Shown here one piece after another: positions 12,066 to 23,157 of a stretch of DNA of 64,000 nt. The position numbers and the translations under genes are program-made. Numbering within the stretch: position 1 is the first letter of the stretch; each line of letters starts with the position of its first letter. The stretch is from positions 6,086,501 to 6,150,500 of the forward strand of contig NC_061800.1 in NCBI RefSeq assembly GCF_021462225.1, in the 5' to 3' direction. A model generated the notes under the pieces. That model was not told the DNA's origin. It worked only from the letters and a program-made list of their open reading frames with translations, and made no database searches. The stretch comes from Girardinichthys multiradiatus. Its lineage: Eukaryota; Chordata; Actinopteri; Cyprinodontiformes; Goodeidae.

Positions 12066-12600
12066 ATGAAACATAGTCATGAAGTAAAACCCATTGGCAT
12101 AAATAAAATTAATGTGAGGTGGGATCACTCACAACAGATGAAATTCATAAACTGCAAAGAAAAAGTATTTTCCCCCTTTTATTGAGTTAATTTATTTTTC
12201 TTCTATTACCCTTAAATATTTCAGATCATCAAACATCAAGTTTTAATATCAGAAAAGGTAACCTTAGTAAAAAGGAAAAGCAGTTTTCAAATGATGATGA
12301 TTTCATTTATTAACCAAAAAAGGATGTGAAACCAGCCTGGCCCTGTAAGATAAAAACGTCCTAAAATCTAATAACTGGTTGTGCCGCCCTTGGCGGCAAC
12401 AACTGCCACGAAGAGTTCATGGGAACTGTTTTTTTTTCTTCCTCTCTGGCAGTAACCAGGGCTCCATGTAGCTAATGAAACATAACCAAACAAAATGGTC
12501 ATTTGCAATTTATTCATGATTTAACACAGTGACCTTATATTTTCACATACAGCCAAGTTGCTTCGGATAGCTTTACTTCCTCAATAAACAATAATAATTT
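12066..12600. other. Degenerate DNA-transposon-like fragment
   Basis: AGTATTTTCCCCCTTTTATT at 12166 and GGTTGTGCCGCCCTTGGCGG at 12378 have the look of a fish non-autonomous DNA element, but no inverted repeat pair or target duplication was found. Confidence 0.25.
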
Positions 12601-13380
12601 TAAGAAATGCATTTTAAAATAAAATCTAAAGTTACTTCCAATTCTGCAGAGAACTGTCATATCCACAGTGGTTTGTGTACAGGCTGTGTGCTATGTTCTC
12701 TCTGTGCAGGGTGTGACTGGCAGGTGCTGCTGCACAAGTGTTGCCCATCTGAGAGCAATCAGCTGGGCTACTTATGGAGTGGAAACCCTGAAGGAGGCGT
12801 CAGCTCGTTTTCTCACTTGGCGTGATCACCCTCCACTGAAGGAAGTCGTTGAACCTTTCTGGTCTCCGTTTTCACTCGTGTCATATTCAGAGGAGTTTGA
12901 GAACTCCAGCCTTGACACCTCAGCTCAGAGCCTCCTCTCTGCTTCCAATTACAAGCCCAGCTTCTTAAGAGCCACCTGAGAACCACCCATCAACCTGCCT
13001 GTCCACCCTCCAACGTTTAACTCTCCAACCATAGTGGAGTTTCCTGGAAGAGAAGAAACAAAGCACTTCATCCTCTGAAAACCTCAAGCCACCATGGAGA
13101 AGGACTTATTTCCCCCCGGTCTTGCCAAGAACCCAACCCCAGTAGGTCAGCATCTAATGAACACATTCGCATTTTCTCCGTTTCCACCCACAGTGTTTAC
13201 CAGCTTCTGTCTTTCTCCTTCAGAGAGACCCTGCGTTTCTCCACCAGCTCCAGCCTTGGTTCCAGTCCAACCTTTATCCGTGTTTCTAAATAAACTGTTA
13301 AAACGCTGTCTTTGTCCTCGTGGTTGTGTATATCAGAGTCTAAGAAAACCCCATTATGACAAGAACTCTATATTTTAACC
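12601..13380 (+). repeat. Possible retroelement LTR or 3' end
   Basis: Pyrimidine-rich, more GC-rich than its surroundings, and ending with CTAAATAAACTGTTAAAACG followed by CTGTCTTTGTCCTCGTGG, the order of a polyadenylation signal and downstream U5-like sequence. The open frames here (12668-12979 and 13094-13378) are low complexity and unrecognised. No partner repeat lies in the window. Confidence 0.3.
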
Positions 13381-14225
13381 ACTTGTAAAGAGGAAGCTGA
13401 GGGGTACACCAGTCAGGGTGGCACTTTTTGCTATTTTTGGTTTCATTCAGTTTTTTTCTTCTTCTTTGTTTAGTTGCCCCAGCAGTGCCCCCTTCAGCAG
13501 TTGCTGCATTTTTGCATTTTGCAACTGCCCAGATGTCCTTAGCCAAGAACCAGCCCTGAGGAAGGACAGTGGGTGGACAGGAGGTACTTATGAGCTTCAG
13601 ATCCATGCTTACCGATGTCAAATAATGGGTGATACTGATAAGGCCTAGTGTTAAAGTTACCTTTAAATGAAACAGACAACGACAGACATCTTTTTAAGGA
13701 AAATATGGTCTATTACAAGACAAACTAATGCAATGGTCTATTACATGGGTCAATAATGCAACGAAATGAAGTACTCTGACAGAAGCTGAAGATTTAATGC
13801 ACTGCCAGGTGTACAGGAAGAGAGCATCTCTATCTAGAACTTCAGTAATGTGTCATAATCAAGATTCTGATTTCTTCAACAACAGCTTGTCTGTGTGCTA
13901 CATTTATTGATGCCATAACAATATTTAAAACCCATACACAGGAGTTTGTGGTTGTTTGGGTTGTGTTGTGTTTCTTCAAATACTTCATGAAATGCCGCTG
14001 GTGTCTTTTGAAATGTATGACCTTGTTATTTCTTTGTCTGTTAAATGTTGGGTTGAAACAGACATTTTTGGTTAGCTAGCCAGACGCATGAGACAAAACT
14101 GTTGCATGTCTGCAAAAGTCAGTAGGAAACAGGAGACAAGGTCTCATATGTCCAAAACTAATAAAAACTAACTGTTGCACCATCTATCACTGATTTATCC
14201 ATGCAAGGTCAAGGGAGGGCTGGAG
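13381..14225. other. No recognised feature
   Basis: AT-rich DNA with short open frames in both directions, none recognisable. Confidence 0.3.
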
Positions 14226-14235
14226 CTAGTATAAT

Positions 14236-14578
14236 CAGTCAGTCAGTCATTTTTTACCGCTTTTTCCATAGGGTCAAGGGGAAGCTGGTGTCCATCTCCA
14301 GCAGTCTGTGGGGGGGAGATGGGGTACACCCTGGACAAGTCGCCAGTCCATTGCATGGCAACACAGAGACATACAGGACAAACAACCATGCACACACTCA
14401 TTCACGCCTCAGGGCAATTTAGAGAGACCAATTGACCTAACAGTCATATTTTTGCACTGTGGGAGGAAGCCAGAGTATCCGGAGAGAACCCACACATGCA
14501 TGGCAAGAACATGCAAACTCCATGCAGAAAGAACCCGGCAGGGGAGTCGAACCCAGGACCTTCTTGCTGTAAGGCAAG
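14236..14578 (-). repeat. tRNA-derived SINE, long copy (minus orientation)
   Basis: CAGTCAGTCAGTCATTTTTT at 14237 begins the tail. The body is about 85% like 11706-12064 by eye, through to GAACCCAGGACCTTCTTGCTG (14549-14569), the complement of the B-box region. The tRNA head is truncated, and the AAGGCAAGAAG motif is duplicated at 14570-14598. Confidence 0.75.
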
Positions 14579-14589
14579 AAGATTTTAAG

Positions 14590-15170
14590 GCAAGAAGGTC
14601 CTATAGGTCTTGTGCCTGGTCATATAATATAATGTAAAAATCACTGAAAAAATAATTGGAATGATTATTGCCTAAAAGATATGGCCTCCTATTTCTTCTC
14701 TGACAAAAGAACACATTTAACTGTCTCTGCTCCAGTTCTTAGACCATGTCTGAGTAAATGTTTGGTATAGTTTTCTTTTAGATGAACATCCTTTCTTTTT
14801 CTTTGTGCTGCCTGCTGACTTAAAAACCGATGGCACCCAGACCACAAGTAAAAGAAAAAACAGCAAGAGTAGATTTTATTGCCTTGCAACATATTCTGCA
14901 TTCCCTTATTAGTTTTGCTCTGTATGAATATCTGGCCCTCAGATTTTTTATGTCCTATGAAGATCACTGATGGGCGTTCTTTTTGAAATTCCCTTCAAAT
15001 AAAGCAAGACCTTTGGTAGTGCTTTTTAATTTGCAGCTGAAAAGAAGAACCACATAGGGAATTCCACAGTAGTAAATATGGCCCAGCTAAAACGTCAGTA
15101 AAGTATTCTATGTTTTTGTCCCTAATTTCAGAAAGTGAAACTGTATTTTACAGGTTCACTACACATTAAA
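14590..15170. other. No recognised feature
   Basis: AT-rich; a 92-codon minus-strand frame (14689-14967) has no recognisable domain. Confidence 0.3.
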
Positions 15171-15172
15171 TG

Positions 15173-16185
15173 AAAAATTTCAAGCCTTCTTGTAATTTTG
15201 ATGATTATGGGTTACAGATAATGAAAACCCAAAATTCAATTTCTAAAAAAAATTTTATATAACATGAGATCAATAAAAACTAGCATATTTTAAATATGAA
15301 ATGTCAGGCTTCTTAAAAGTGTGTCTATGCACTCAATACTTGGTTGGGTTCCTTTTTATATGAATTACCTCATCAATGTGGCGTGGAATGGAGGTGATCA
15401 GCCTATGATTCTGCCTAGGCGTAACAGAAACCCAGGTTGCTTTGATAACGGCCTACAGGTCATCTGCATTGTTCTCAAGTGTCTCTCATCTTCCTCTTGA
15501 CATTGCTCCATAGATTTTCTGTGGGGTTCAGGTCATAACCTAGTGAACCAACTCCAGCAGATGACATGGCTCCTCAAATCATCACTCACTGTGGAAACAC
15601 TGGACTTCTAGCAACATGGGTTCTGTGTCTCTCCACCCTTCCTCTAGACTCTGGGACCTTGATTTCCAAATGAAATACAAACTTTACCTTTATTTGAGAG
15701 GACTTTAAAGCACTGAGGAACAGTCCAGTCCTTTTTTCCTTGGCCCAGATAAGACACTTTTGACGTTGTCTCTGGTTCAGGAGTGACTTGACACGAGGAA
15801 TGTGACATTTGTTGCCCATAGCCCATTCATATGTCTTAGTGGCTCTTGATGTGCTGACGTAGCCTCGATGTAGCCTCAGACCACTCCTTGTGAAGCTCCC
15901 CCAAGGCTGCGGTTGTCCATGATGCTGGTGCAACTTTTGCAATAACTTTTACAATACTTTTTCCTTCCACCTAACTTTCGATGAATATACCTGTGTGTGA
16001 CACAATGTGTTTCCAATATTCAACTTTTTTTATAATGTTCAAATATTTCGAGACAATGAATGTTTTATTTTCAATAAGTCATAATCATCAAAATGACAAG
16101 AAATAATGGCTACACTCTATGTGTAATTAATCTATGATACATTTTCAGAAAAGAGTGAGAATAAAATTGTTTTTTGAGCTGTACT
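15173..16185 (-). mobile_element. Tc1 family C, decayed, minus orientation
   Basis: CTTGTAATTTTGATGATTATG at 15187 and its inverted partner CATAATCATCAAAATGACAAG at 16080 mark the inverted repeats. Between them, on the minus strand, lies a Tc1-type transposase gene with many lesions. The complement of ATGGGGTTCAGGTC-like sequence at 15520 is the segment around the third catalytic residue. Confidence 0.7.
15586..15942 (-). pseudogene. Tc1 family C transposase remnant
   Basis: Translations of overlapping minus-strand frames give SLLNQRQRQKCLIWAKEKRT, clearly related to the segment that family A copy 2 keeps and copies 1 and 3 have lost. They also give VCISFGNQGPRV, matching the strand after the first catalytic Asp. 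Frameshifts and stops separate the pieces, and no functional protein is possible. Confidence 0.7.
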
Positions 16186-16190
16186 TAAAT

Positions 16191-16975
16191 CACAAGTTAA
16201 TGCATCAGTACAGTGCTCCACTGAAAGTGTTAAACAAATATGTAGTTTTGGCTTTCAAATCCTTTATTGAGGAACATAAACACACTTAAGCCACAAGTTA
16301 GGAAAGTCTATGTCCTTTAGTTCTCCAAGGTACGGGCTCCTTTAAAGATTTCTTTTTTTTTTTTTTTGCTTTTGGCACGTTTTGATGTAAATGACAGTGA
16401 TATCGGCAAATTCTTTTAGAAAATAAAGGATTGAGCCTCTACTTGGGTTAAATATCAGTTAAATATACCAGTATGTTAATCGGTTTATTAACCTGCATGC
16501 TTCTAAGCAGATGGAAGGTGACAAATTAGTTGAAAAACATGAAAAACTTGCTCTCAACAATATATTGTTTCCATTGTACCAGAGGCTTCAGTTTGGCTAA
16601 AATAAAAAAACAACAACAACAACAAACAAATAATGCAAAGGGCTCTATGTTACCATCACAAACACATAAAAATTTTTTAAACTTAATATCTCAGCTTTAA
16701 CAGATACTAGTTAATTTGTTTTAGACTTAGGCATTCCTGTTCTAATGTGATATCCAGTGGTTTTCCAAGATCACATATTACCCCTTTAAGCAAATCAGTG
16801 TTATTTATAGTCTGAAAAGAATAAGAAACTGATACATGATATGAAAATTAGGACAGCAAATGTGTATGATAAAATTATTTCTGATACTTCTGGAATGTTT
16901 TGGAGGGATGAGAGCAGTTTGTTTGTTTGGACTATTTGACATTCTTTTGTAAAATATGTCTGGAAGAAATCCAAA
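16191..16975. other. AT-rich stretch with a CAA-repeat
   Basis: Includes AACAACAACAACAACAAAC at about 16609-16628 and a T16 run at 16352-16368. No gene was recognised. Confidence 0.35.
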
Positions 16976-16982
16976 TTCAAAC

Positions 16983-16983
16983 A

Positions 16984-17062
<79 letters not shown>

Positions 17063-17098
17063 GTATATATATATATCTATATATATATAGATATATTC
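16983..17098. repeat. (TA)n microsatellite
   Basis: About 115 bp of almost pure TA alternation with a few G, C and A interruptions. The 104-codon minus-strand frame through it (rich in Tyr and Ile) is an artefact of the repeat. Confidence 0.95.
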
Positions 17099-17099
17099 A

Positions 17100-18360
17100 T
17101 AGTTCATTTTGACAATCATCTACAATGATGGTTATAAAAACAGAACCTAAAATTAAAAGGAGAAAACAGAGCTAATTTAATAGGAAGGTTGGAACCTGAC
17201 AAATGTGCAGCCCTATAACATCCTTGGTTCATTCAGAAAGAGACAAACAATATTAAATATCCAACAGGTGGGGCTTGTTAGTTCAACAAATAATCTTCAA
17301 ACGATAAACCTGTAATGATATCGAGAGGAGTTTGATGAGTTTACACGAGTTTAGTTTGCTTATGAAAAATATTGGCTTAAAAAAGTACAGAACATCACAA
17401 ACGACTGATATTTGCAAAACCAATTGATTATTTCCAGTGGGTTATCTGATGTATTCACAGTGGGTGTAAGCCTTGAAGTAGAAGCTGAGATGGACCAACA
17501 AGGGATCCATCCTACAAACATGCCTGAAGGCATAGCAGCTGCCCAGCTTTGATGAATAATCCAGCACACCGGCCCAGCAACAACGTGAGATGATTACATT
17601 AGACAGTGTATTTGTGTGAATGTGTGCATAAGAGTGTGCGTTTATGTGAATGGGAGAATTCAGGGTGTTGCTTGTACAGCTCCTATTGATTGTCAAGCTA
17701 CTCTCTTATTGGATTACCAGAATTTGCGAACCAAATTGAGATTGGACCCCTCCCATCTCATTTATTTATGCCAATGGGTTTTACTTAATGACTATCAGTT
17801 ACAACAAGTAACTGGATTAAATAACATCTGGAAGAGCAGGAAGTATTCTAACCGTGCATGGACAAACAAAAGGATTAATATGATTACAAAAGAGTTTGGA
17901 CTGCATGTCCCACACCAAACCGTCAATAGAGAGGTCCAGTCTGAACTGGGACCTGGTTCAGTCCTATCATTACTAAATGAATCCAGAAATCCCAAAGGAA
18001 CCCAAAGTTATTTCCAGTCACAAACCAGTCAGGCCAAACATCATGACCAGCTGCCAAATAGTGTTTTGTTCTCCATTTCCTTCAAAACTATCCAAACTCA
18101 TCATGCCATTGATGGGTCCCTTAAAGGTGTGCTGTACTATCTGACCCCAAGACTTTAGCAGCAGATCGTTTAAATATGGTAAATTGTAAAGTGGAGCCTC
18201 CAGGGATCAGACCTGTTTGTCTTGCTTGTCCAGATAATTGTTGTTATCTGTAAACATCATACATTTTATGCCTTTGTGGTCTAGTTTTAAAGCCCATTAA
18301 TGGACTGATGTCAGAAAGGGAATCCTGCAACTGTCTGACACTGACTAGACTACGTTTTTC
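17100..18360. other. Unrecognised stretch with a 180-codon open frame
   Basis: The longest frame runs 17616-18158 on the plus strand. It has mixed composition, no signal peptide, and no motif I recognise. Length alone is weak evidence for coding in this composition. Nearby sequence shows no splice or promoter pattern that would support it. Confidence 0.25.
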
Positions 18361-18365
18361 TGTAT

Positions 18366-18456
18366 ATAAACTGGATTTTTTGTAAAGTCCTTGGGGAGGC
18401 CAAATGTTGTGAATTGGCGTAATATAAATAAATTGAGTTGAACTGAACTGAATTAA
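18366..18456 (+). repeat. L2-like LINE 3' tail
   Basis: TGTGAATTGGCGTAATATAAATAAATTGAGTTGAACTGAACTG is read in pieces at 18408-18449. It is the same tail as 25590-25640, with AATTG-type repeats. Confidence 0.7.
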
Positions 18457-18459
18457 AAG

Positions 18460-19035
18460 GTGCAATGAAGAGAATCATTGTGTTATTAAATTCACTTGTC
18501 ATAACATACCTAGTCAGAGCATCGTACTAATAAGTCCCTACATTTTTAAGCCCCTACTGTTAATTTGAATATTCCTTCCTTACATGCTTGGCTTTTCTGA
18601 GGTTCTCAGTTTTCTCCTACAGTTTAAAAACATAAATAGTATGTCAGTTAGTTTGTTGTTTGTTTCTGCGTTCACTCGGTGGTGGATTGGTGAAATATCA
18701 AGAGGTGCACTTCCCTTTTCCCCACTGACTGAAGAAGCAGATAATGACTGAATGAGTCAGCACATACTCTTCCACACAGTCTAAAGGAGCTATCTTATCA
18801 CTGACATCATTGATAAATCTCCTTTGTTCAAAAAAGAAAATTGTATGAAATGCTGTTGGTAGTCCACTGTTTGATAGTTAGGATTAATTGGAATGTATGT
18901 ACCCAAGTTGTAGGGCTGCACTATTTATGCACTGTTTATTTTATCCTGTACATAATTTTTTGATAGAGCAATTTTCTATGCACCTGACATCGATCAGTAG
19001 ACCATTTATGTTGATTGTCTTATCTTGCTTATCTC
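18460..19035. other. Mostly unassigned, with a small L2-like fragment
   Basis: 18868-18905 (CTGTTTGATAGTTAGGATTA then ATTGGAATGTATGTACC) matches the 3' part of the repeats at 4830 and 25535. The rest is AT-rich with no recognised feature. Confidence 0.4.
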
Positions 19036-19064
19036 ATCATGAATTTGCATGTGCATCATAAAGT

Positions 19065-19180
19065 TGTGCTTTTTTGTCTCATCTGACCAGAGCCCATTCT
19101 TCCTCATTTGCTAGGTCCTCTATATTCTGATTGTAACATCACAAAATGTGAAAAGGTTCAAGGGGTATGGATACCCTGTA
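19065..19180 (-). repeat. Tc1 family D remnant, internally deleted
   Basis: TTTTGTCTCATCTGACCAGAG (19070) is the complement of the family D region that follows GTGTGGAAGAAGGTGCTCTG in the 6.8-kb copy. It is joined directly to the inverted repeat TTGTAACATCACAAAATGTG at 19132. Confidence 0.5.
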
Positions 19181-20775
19181 TTTCTTTATAGTCCTGCAAA
19201 CAAATGTGTTGAGTAAACAAACTTTTTTATACCACAAAGCTATAATCAAAACAGCTACAGCTAGGAATATGGACTCATGTATTGGAACATCTAAACAAAT
19301 TATAGCACTGATTAAAGACAGAAATGAAATGACCAAAGACCAAATCCACATCTGCAAAGCACACAGCTGTGCCTCATTTGGACTAATACCCCTCAGCCTT
19401 CCTACAACAGACTTCAGCTGTGGTCCTTAGACATGTAAATGGAGTGTTCTTGAATGTGACTCGAGATGTACTATAGCCCTCTTATACTAGATTTATAAAG
19501 TTTAGATGGAGCTGTGGCTCTGAAGGTAGATTCGCTCATCTGCAATTCGGGAGATTGCTGGCTTCACTTAGGACAGAAGCATATATCGATGAAAACAGAA
19601 CAACCATAATAAAAGCGCTCTATGAATATACGTGTGAACAGGTGAGAATGGCTTACAATGTAAAGCACTTTGAGGGGTCAATAGGACAGGAGCTCTGCAT
19701 AAGTGTACTCCCATTTATATACTTCCTCCCATTGAGTAAAAAGCCCAAGAGTGCCTTTCTGAAGCTGCCCTTGAACCCTGCTGTGAATACTCAAAAAGGA
19801 TGAGTCCTTTTTGAAAAATCAATAATGGATCATGTAGTTAGATGAGGGTGCACTGTGCTCCATGTAAAGCGGGCAGAGATGCACCAGTTGCTGCCCAAAG
19901 TTCATTTTAAATGGAGCAGCACAGAATATGTTGACTGGCAGGGCGCATTACACATGTGGTTTGATGGGGACCCCACCAGCAGCAGGGTAGTCATCATACA
20001 AGCCACCCATCACTAACACATGATAGCTTCATTCCAATCACATAATGTAATCCCGCTCCCACGTTTTTTTCCTTTCACTTCAATGTCCGTGGCATTTTGT
20101 AATTGTGCCTTTTTCGTTTTGCACTGTCTGTCGCTTATTTCTTTTCCTGCTGATATGCAGTGAGCTGTCTGACTCAAAGGATTATTATGCACTGATGTTA
20201 CTATGGTAAAATTTGTGGCACTGTTACTCAACAATGCCCCCAAACTGATGTAAAACTGAGGAATTAATAATTGTAATAATCATCAAAATACATGTATTTC
20301 TAGAAAAAAAAAAAAACATCTGAATATTAAATTTCCCTTAGTCTGTGGTGACATTTCCCAGGCTTTTATGTTGGGCAGGCTGTGGATAGATGCTAGTTAC
20401 CAGCAGGCAGGTAATCAGGGTCTCTTCAAAGAGGCTTTGAAGGGCTGCAGCTTTGAAAGGTGGATATAGTGTGGGGTTGTTTGTGCGTGTATGTGTCCTC
20501 TGATGCCCTTGGTAAGGGAGAATTACATAACTCCAGGGAAGCTTTATTTAATGGTATTGCAGATTAGGATGACACAACAATAAGGTTCTTGGCTCCCGTG
20601 TCTGTGATAGTTATAGATTGAGTAGTGGCAGATTTAAAGCTAGATGATAGCACTTTAGGTAACAAACCTTCAGCTAACAGTCGCAACTGCAACCGAACCT
20701 TGTGTGAGATCAATGTAGGACTTAACTTAACTTACATGGGTGATTACATCAGAATACGTAACACCTTTCATATTC
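19181..20775. other. Unassigned, with a weak tRNA-like SINE candidate
   Basis: 19505-19690 has GTGGCTCTGAAGGTAGATTC (A-box-like) and later AATGTAAAGCACTTTGAGGG, the order of a tRNA head and LINE-like tail, but the B box is poor. Other sequence is AT-rich without recognisable genes. Confidence 0.3.
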
Positions 20776-20779
20776 ATGC

Positions 20780-22112
20780 TATACAAATTCTTTGCATTTT
20801 GTCATGTTACAACCATAAAGATCAATGTAATTTATTGTGATTTTATGTGATAGAAAAACACAGTGTAGTGCACAACTGAGTTGAGCATATGAATCCAGTG
20901 CCCTTTACTCCATTTCTCCAAAAAACAATTATTGTAACCAGATGCTTTTATAAGTAAGCTGATAGGTAACTAGAGGGTATCTGTATGTAATTTCATCAGT
21001 ATACATCCAGTTCTGTGGTTTGAACATCTCACAGAGCATTGGTTAATCCATGAAACAAGTGTGGCACAACTGCAAATCTCCCAAGATATGGCCATCCACC
21101 CAAACTGTCAGGCCAGGCAAGAAGATCATAAATCAGAGAAACAGCCAAGCAGCCCATGATAACTCTAAGGGAGCTGCAGAGATCCACAGCCCAGGTAGGC
21201 AAATCCATTGACACGACAACTACTACCTGTAGTTGTGCACTCTACAAATCTGGCCTTAATGGAAGAGTGGTAAGAATAAAGGCATTTTTGAATGAAAGCC
21301 CTAAGAAGTCCAGTTAGCAGTTTACCACAAGCAGTGTAGGGATAGGTTCACTGGCCAAATAAGACTGAGATGAAATCGTTTACCCTTGATGCAAAAGGTA
21401 GTGTGAGGTGGAAATCCAACACAGCACATTACTCTGAACACACCATCCCTTTGGTGATGGCAGCATCATGCTGAGAGGATTCTTTTTTTCAGCAGATAAG
21501 GGAACACTTATCAGCATTAATGGAAAGATGGATGGAGCTAATTACAGAACAATATGGGAAGAAATCCTACAAAAACTTCAGATTGAGTTGCAATGACACA
21601 TGTCTTAGAATGGCCCAGTCATAGTCCAACCCTTAATTTAATTACAAATCTATGGCGAGACTTGAAAATTGTAGCTCACAGACTTGAAAACTGATTTACC
21701 GATACATTCTCCATCCAATCTAACAATCTGACCTGAGCTTTTTTCGAGAAGATAAGAATGGACAAAAATCCAAATATTTATATATGCAAAGCAGATTAGA
21801 GATATACCTCAAAAGGTTCACAGCTATTCTTGCAGATGTGGTTCTACAAAGTATTGAATAAGAGGTCAGTCAGTCAGTCAGTCATTTTCTACCGCTTATT
21901 CCATAGTGGGTCACGGGGGAGCTGGTGCCTATTTCCAGCAGTCTATGGGCGAGAGGCGGGGTACACCCTGGACAGGTCGCCAGTCCATCGCAGGGCAACA
22001 CACAAACAACCACACACACACTCATTCATACACCTAAGGGCAATTTAGAGTTACCAATTAACCTAAGAGGTTAGGAATAAGAGGTGTATCATACAAATGC
22101 ATATCACACACA
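20780..22112 (+). mobile_element. Tc1 family D, decayed, interrupted by a SINE
   Basis: The left inverted repeat is at 20793-20850 (TTTTGTCATGTTACAACC). The decayed transposase runs from about 21055 (GTGGCACAACTGCAAATCTC) past ATGGCAGCATCATGCTGAG at 21458 and AATGGCCCAGTCATAGTCC at 21610. It ends near 21850 with GGTTCTACAAAGTATTGA. A SINE splits it at 21867-22075. The family D 3' sequence resumes at 22086 with ATACAAATGCATATCACAC and ends at a family B fragment. Confidence 0.75.
21867..22075 (-). repeat. tRNA-derived SINE, 5'-truncated, with 10-bp target duplication
   Basis: AATAAGAGGT occurs immediately on each side (21857-21866 and 22076-22085). The insert starts CAGTCAGTCAGTCAGTCATT and ends inside the SINE body (CCAATTAACCTAAGAGG). 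Reversed, this is a 5'-truncated SINE with its (TGAC)n tail, retroposed into the Tc1 family D copy. Confidence 0.93.
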
Positions 22113-22533
22113 AAATGGTGACATTCACGATGCAAGATGAAGACATTGAACCTATGGACTGGCACGGCCGTTCTCCAGACCTGAATCCGATTGAGCACAT
22201 CTGGGATATCATGTCTCGCTCCATCCACCAACGTCACGTTGCAGAACAGACTGTTCAGGAGTTGGCGGATGCTTTAGTCCAGGTCAGGGAGGAGATCCCT
22301 CAGGAGACCATCCGCCGTCTCATCAGGAGCATGCCCAGGCGTTGTAGGGAGGTCATACAGGCACGTGGAGGTCACACACAATACTGAGCCTCATTTTGAC
22401 TTGTTTTAAGGACATTATATCAAAGTTGGATCAGCCTGTAGTGTGTTTTTCCACTTTAATTTACTGTGTGACTCCAAATCCAGGCCTCCAATGATTAATA
22501 AATTTGATTTCCATTGATGATTTTCGTGTGATT
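22113..22533 (+). mobile_element. Tc1 family B 3' fragment
   Basis: C-terminal transposase coding sequence and 3' untranslated sequence of a Tc1 element. It stops abruptly in GTGTGATT at 22533, where the Sushi-like LTR begins. The family's 5' end is seen in the chimera at 9094. Confidence 0.8.
22127..22387 (+). pseudogene. Tc1 family B transposase, C-terminal fragment
   Basis: Translates to GRSPDLNPIEHIWDIMSRSI, then VQELADALVQVREEIPQE, IRRLIRSMPRRCREV and a final GGHTQY before TGA. SPDLNPIEH carries the third catalytic residue (Glu) of a DD34E transposase. The first two Asp and the DNA-binding domain are missing, so it cannot act alone. The open frame starts upstream at 22097 in unrelated sequence. 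Confidence 0.85.
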
Positions 22534-23141
22534 TGTCATGATTCCAGCCCTTCAGCTCACCTTGACTGTGCTGATTACTCATTGCCTTCACCTGCACTGG
22601 GCTGCTCCTATTTAATCAGCTGCTCGTCACCAGCTCAGTGCGAGATCGTCTGTTGCCTCTGTCACAGCTTTCAAGCCTTGATTCATGTTTCAAGAGAGTT
22701 TTTTCTGGTTATCTGATCCTGCCTGTTTTTTGACCACAGATTTCTGCCTTGTCCTTCTGCTGTTTGGAAAAGTCCTGACCTCACGTTGCTGAAACCTGCC
22801 TGTCTCTGACTCTGTCTCTGGATTACTGGACTATCCCTGCCTGAAACCCTCCAGTGCTTTACCTTGGATTGTCTCCTGCTTCTGCATCTGGTTGGTGGAA
22901 ATATTCTCTGTCTCCTGTTTGTTCCTGGAACCCCCAAGACCTCCTGATGTCCACTTCCCCTTCCTCCCCGGCTGGATTTCAATTCCCTGATAAACCTCCA
23001 TTCCTGTCCTTCCTGTCTGACCGCTTCAGTGGAACCTCTTCTACCCAATTATTATTATTATTTTTTATATTAAAACTTTTGGTTAACCATTCTCTTGTCT
23101 GGCTGCGTTTTGGGTTCTGGTTGAGTTGCATCATCGTTACA
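22534..23141 (+). repeat. 5' LTR of a Sushi-like Ty3/Gypsy retrotransposon
   Basis: Starts TGTCATGATTCCAGCC and ends CATCATCGTTACA. It holds a TATTTAA promoter box at 22609-22615, a predicted start of transcription 25-30 bp later, a polypyrimidine body, and ATTAAAAC near 23070 as a weak polyadenylation signal. The left boundary is supported because the Tc1 family B match ends exactly there. The right boundary is supported by the self-priming site and gag start directly after it. The 3' LTR is not in the window. Confidence 0.75.
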
Positions 23142-23143
23142 GT

Positions 23144-23153
23144 ACGATCTCGC
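23144..23153 (+). promoter_or_regulatory. Self-primer binding site of the Sushi-like element
   Basis: ACGATCTCGC, two bases after the LTR, is the exact reverse complement of GCGAGATCGT at 22640-22649. The latter lies where transcription should start, about 25 bp after the TATA box. In Tf1 and Sushi-type elements the RNA's own 5' end anneals next to the LTR and primes reverse transcription instead of a tRNA. This 10/10 match in the right two places fits that mechanism. Confidence 0.8.
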
Positions 23154-23157
23154 CAGT

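Noticed and set aside
16805..17119. 104-codon minus-strand open frame rich in Tyr and Ile.
   Set aside because: It is a translation of the (TA)n microsatellite.
17616..18158. 180-codon plus-strand frame, possible novel gene.
   Set aside because: No domain or homologue recognised; length alone is insufficient. Kept only as a note in the unassigned stretch.
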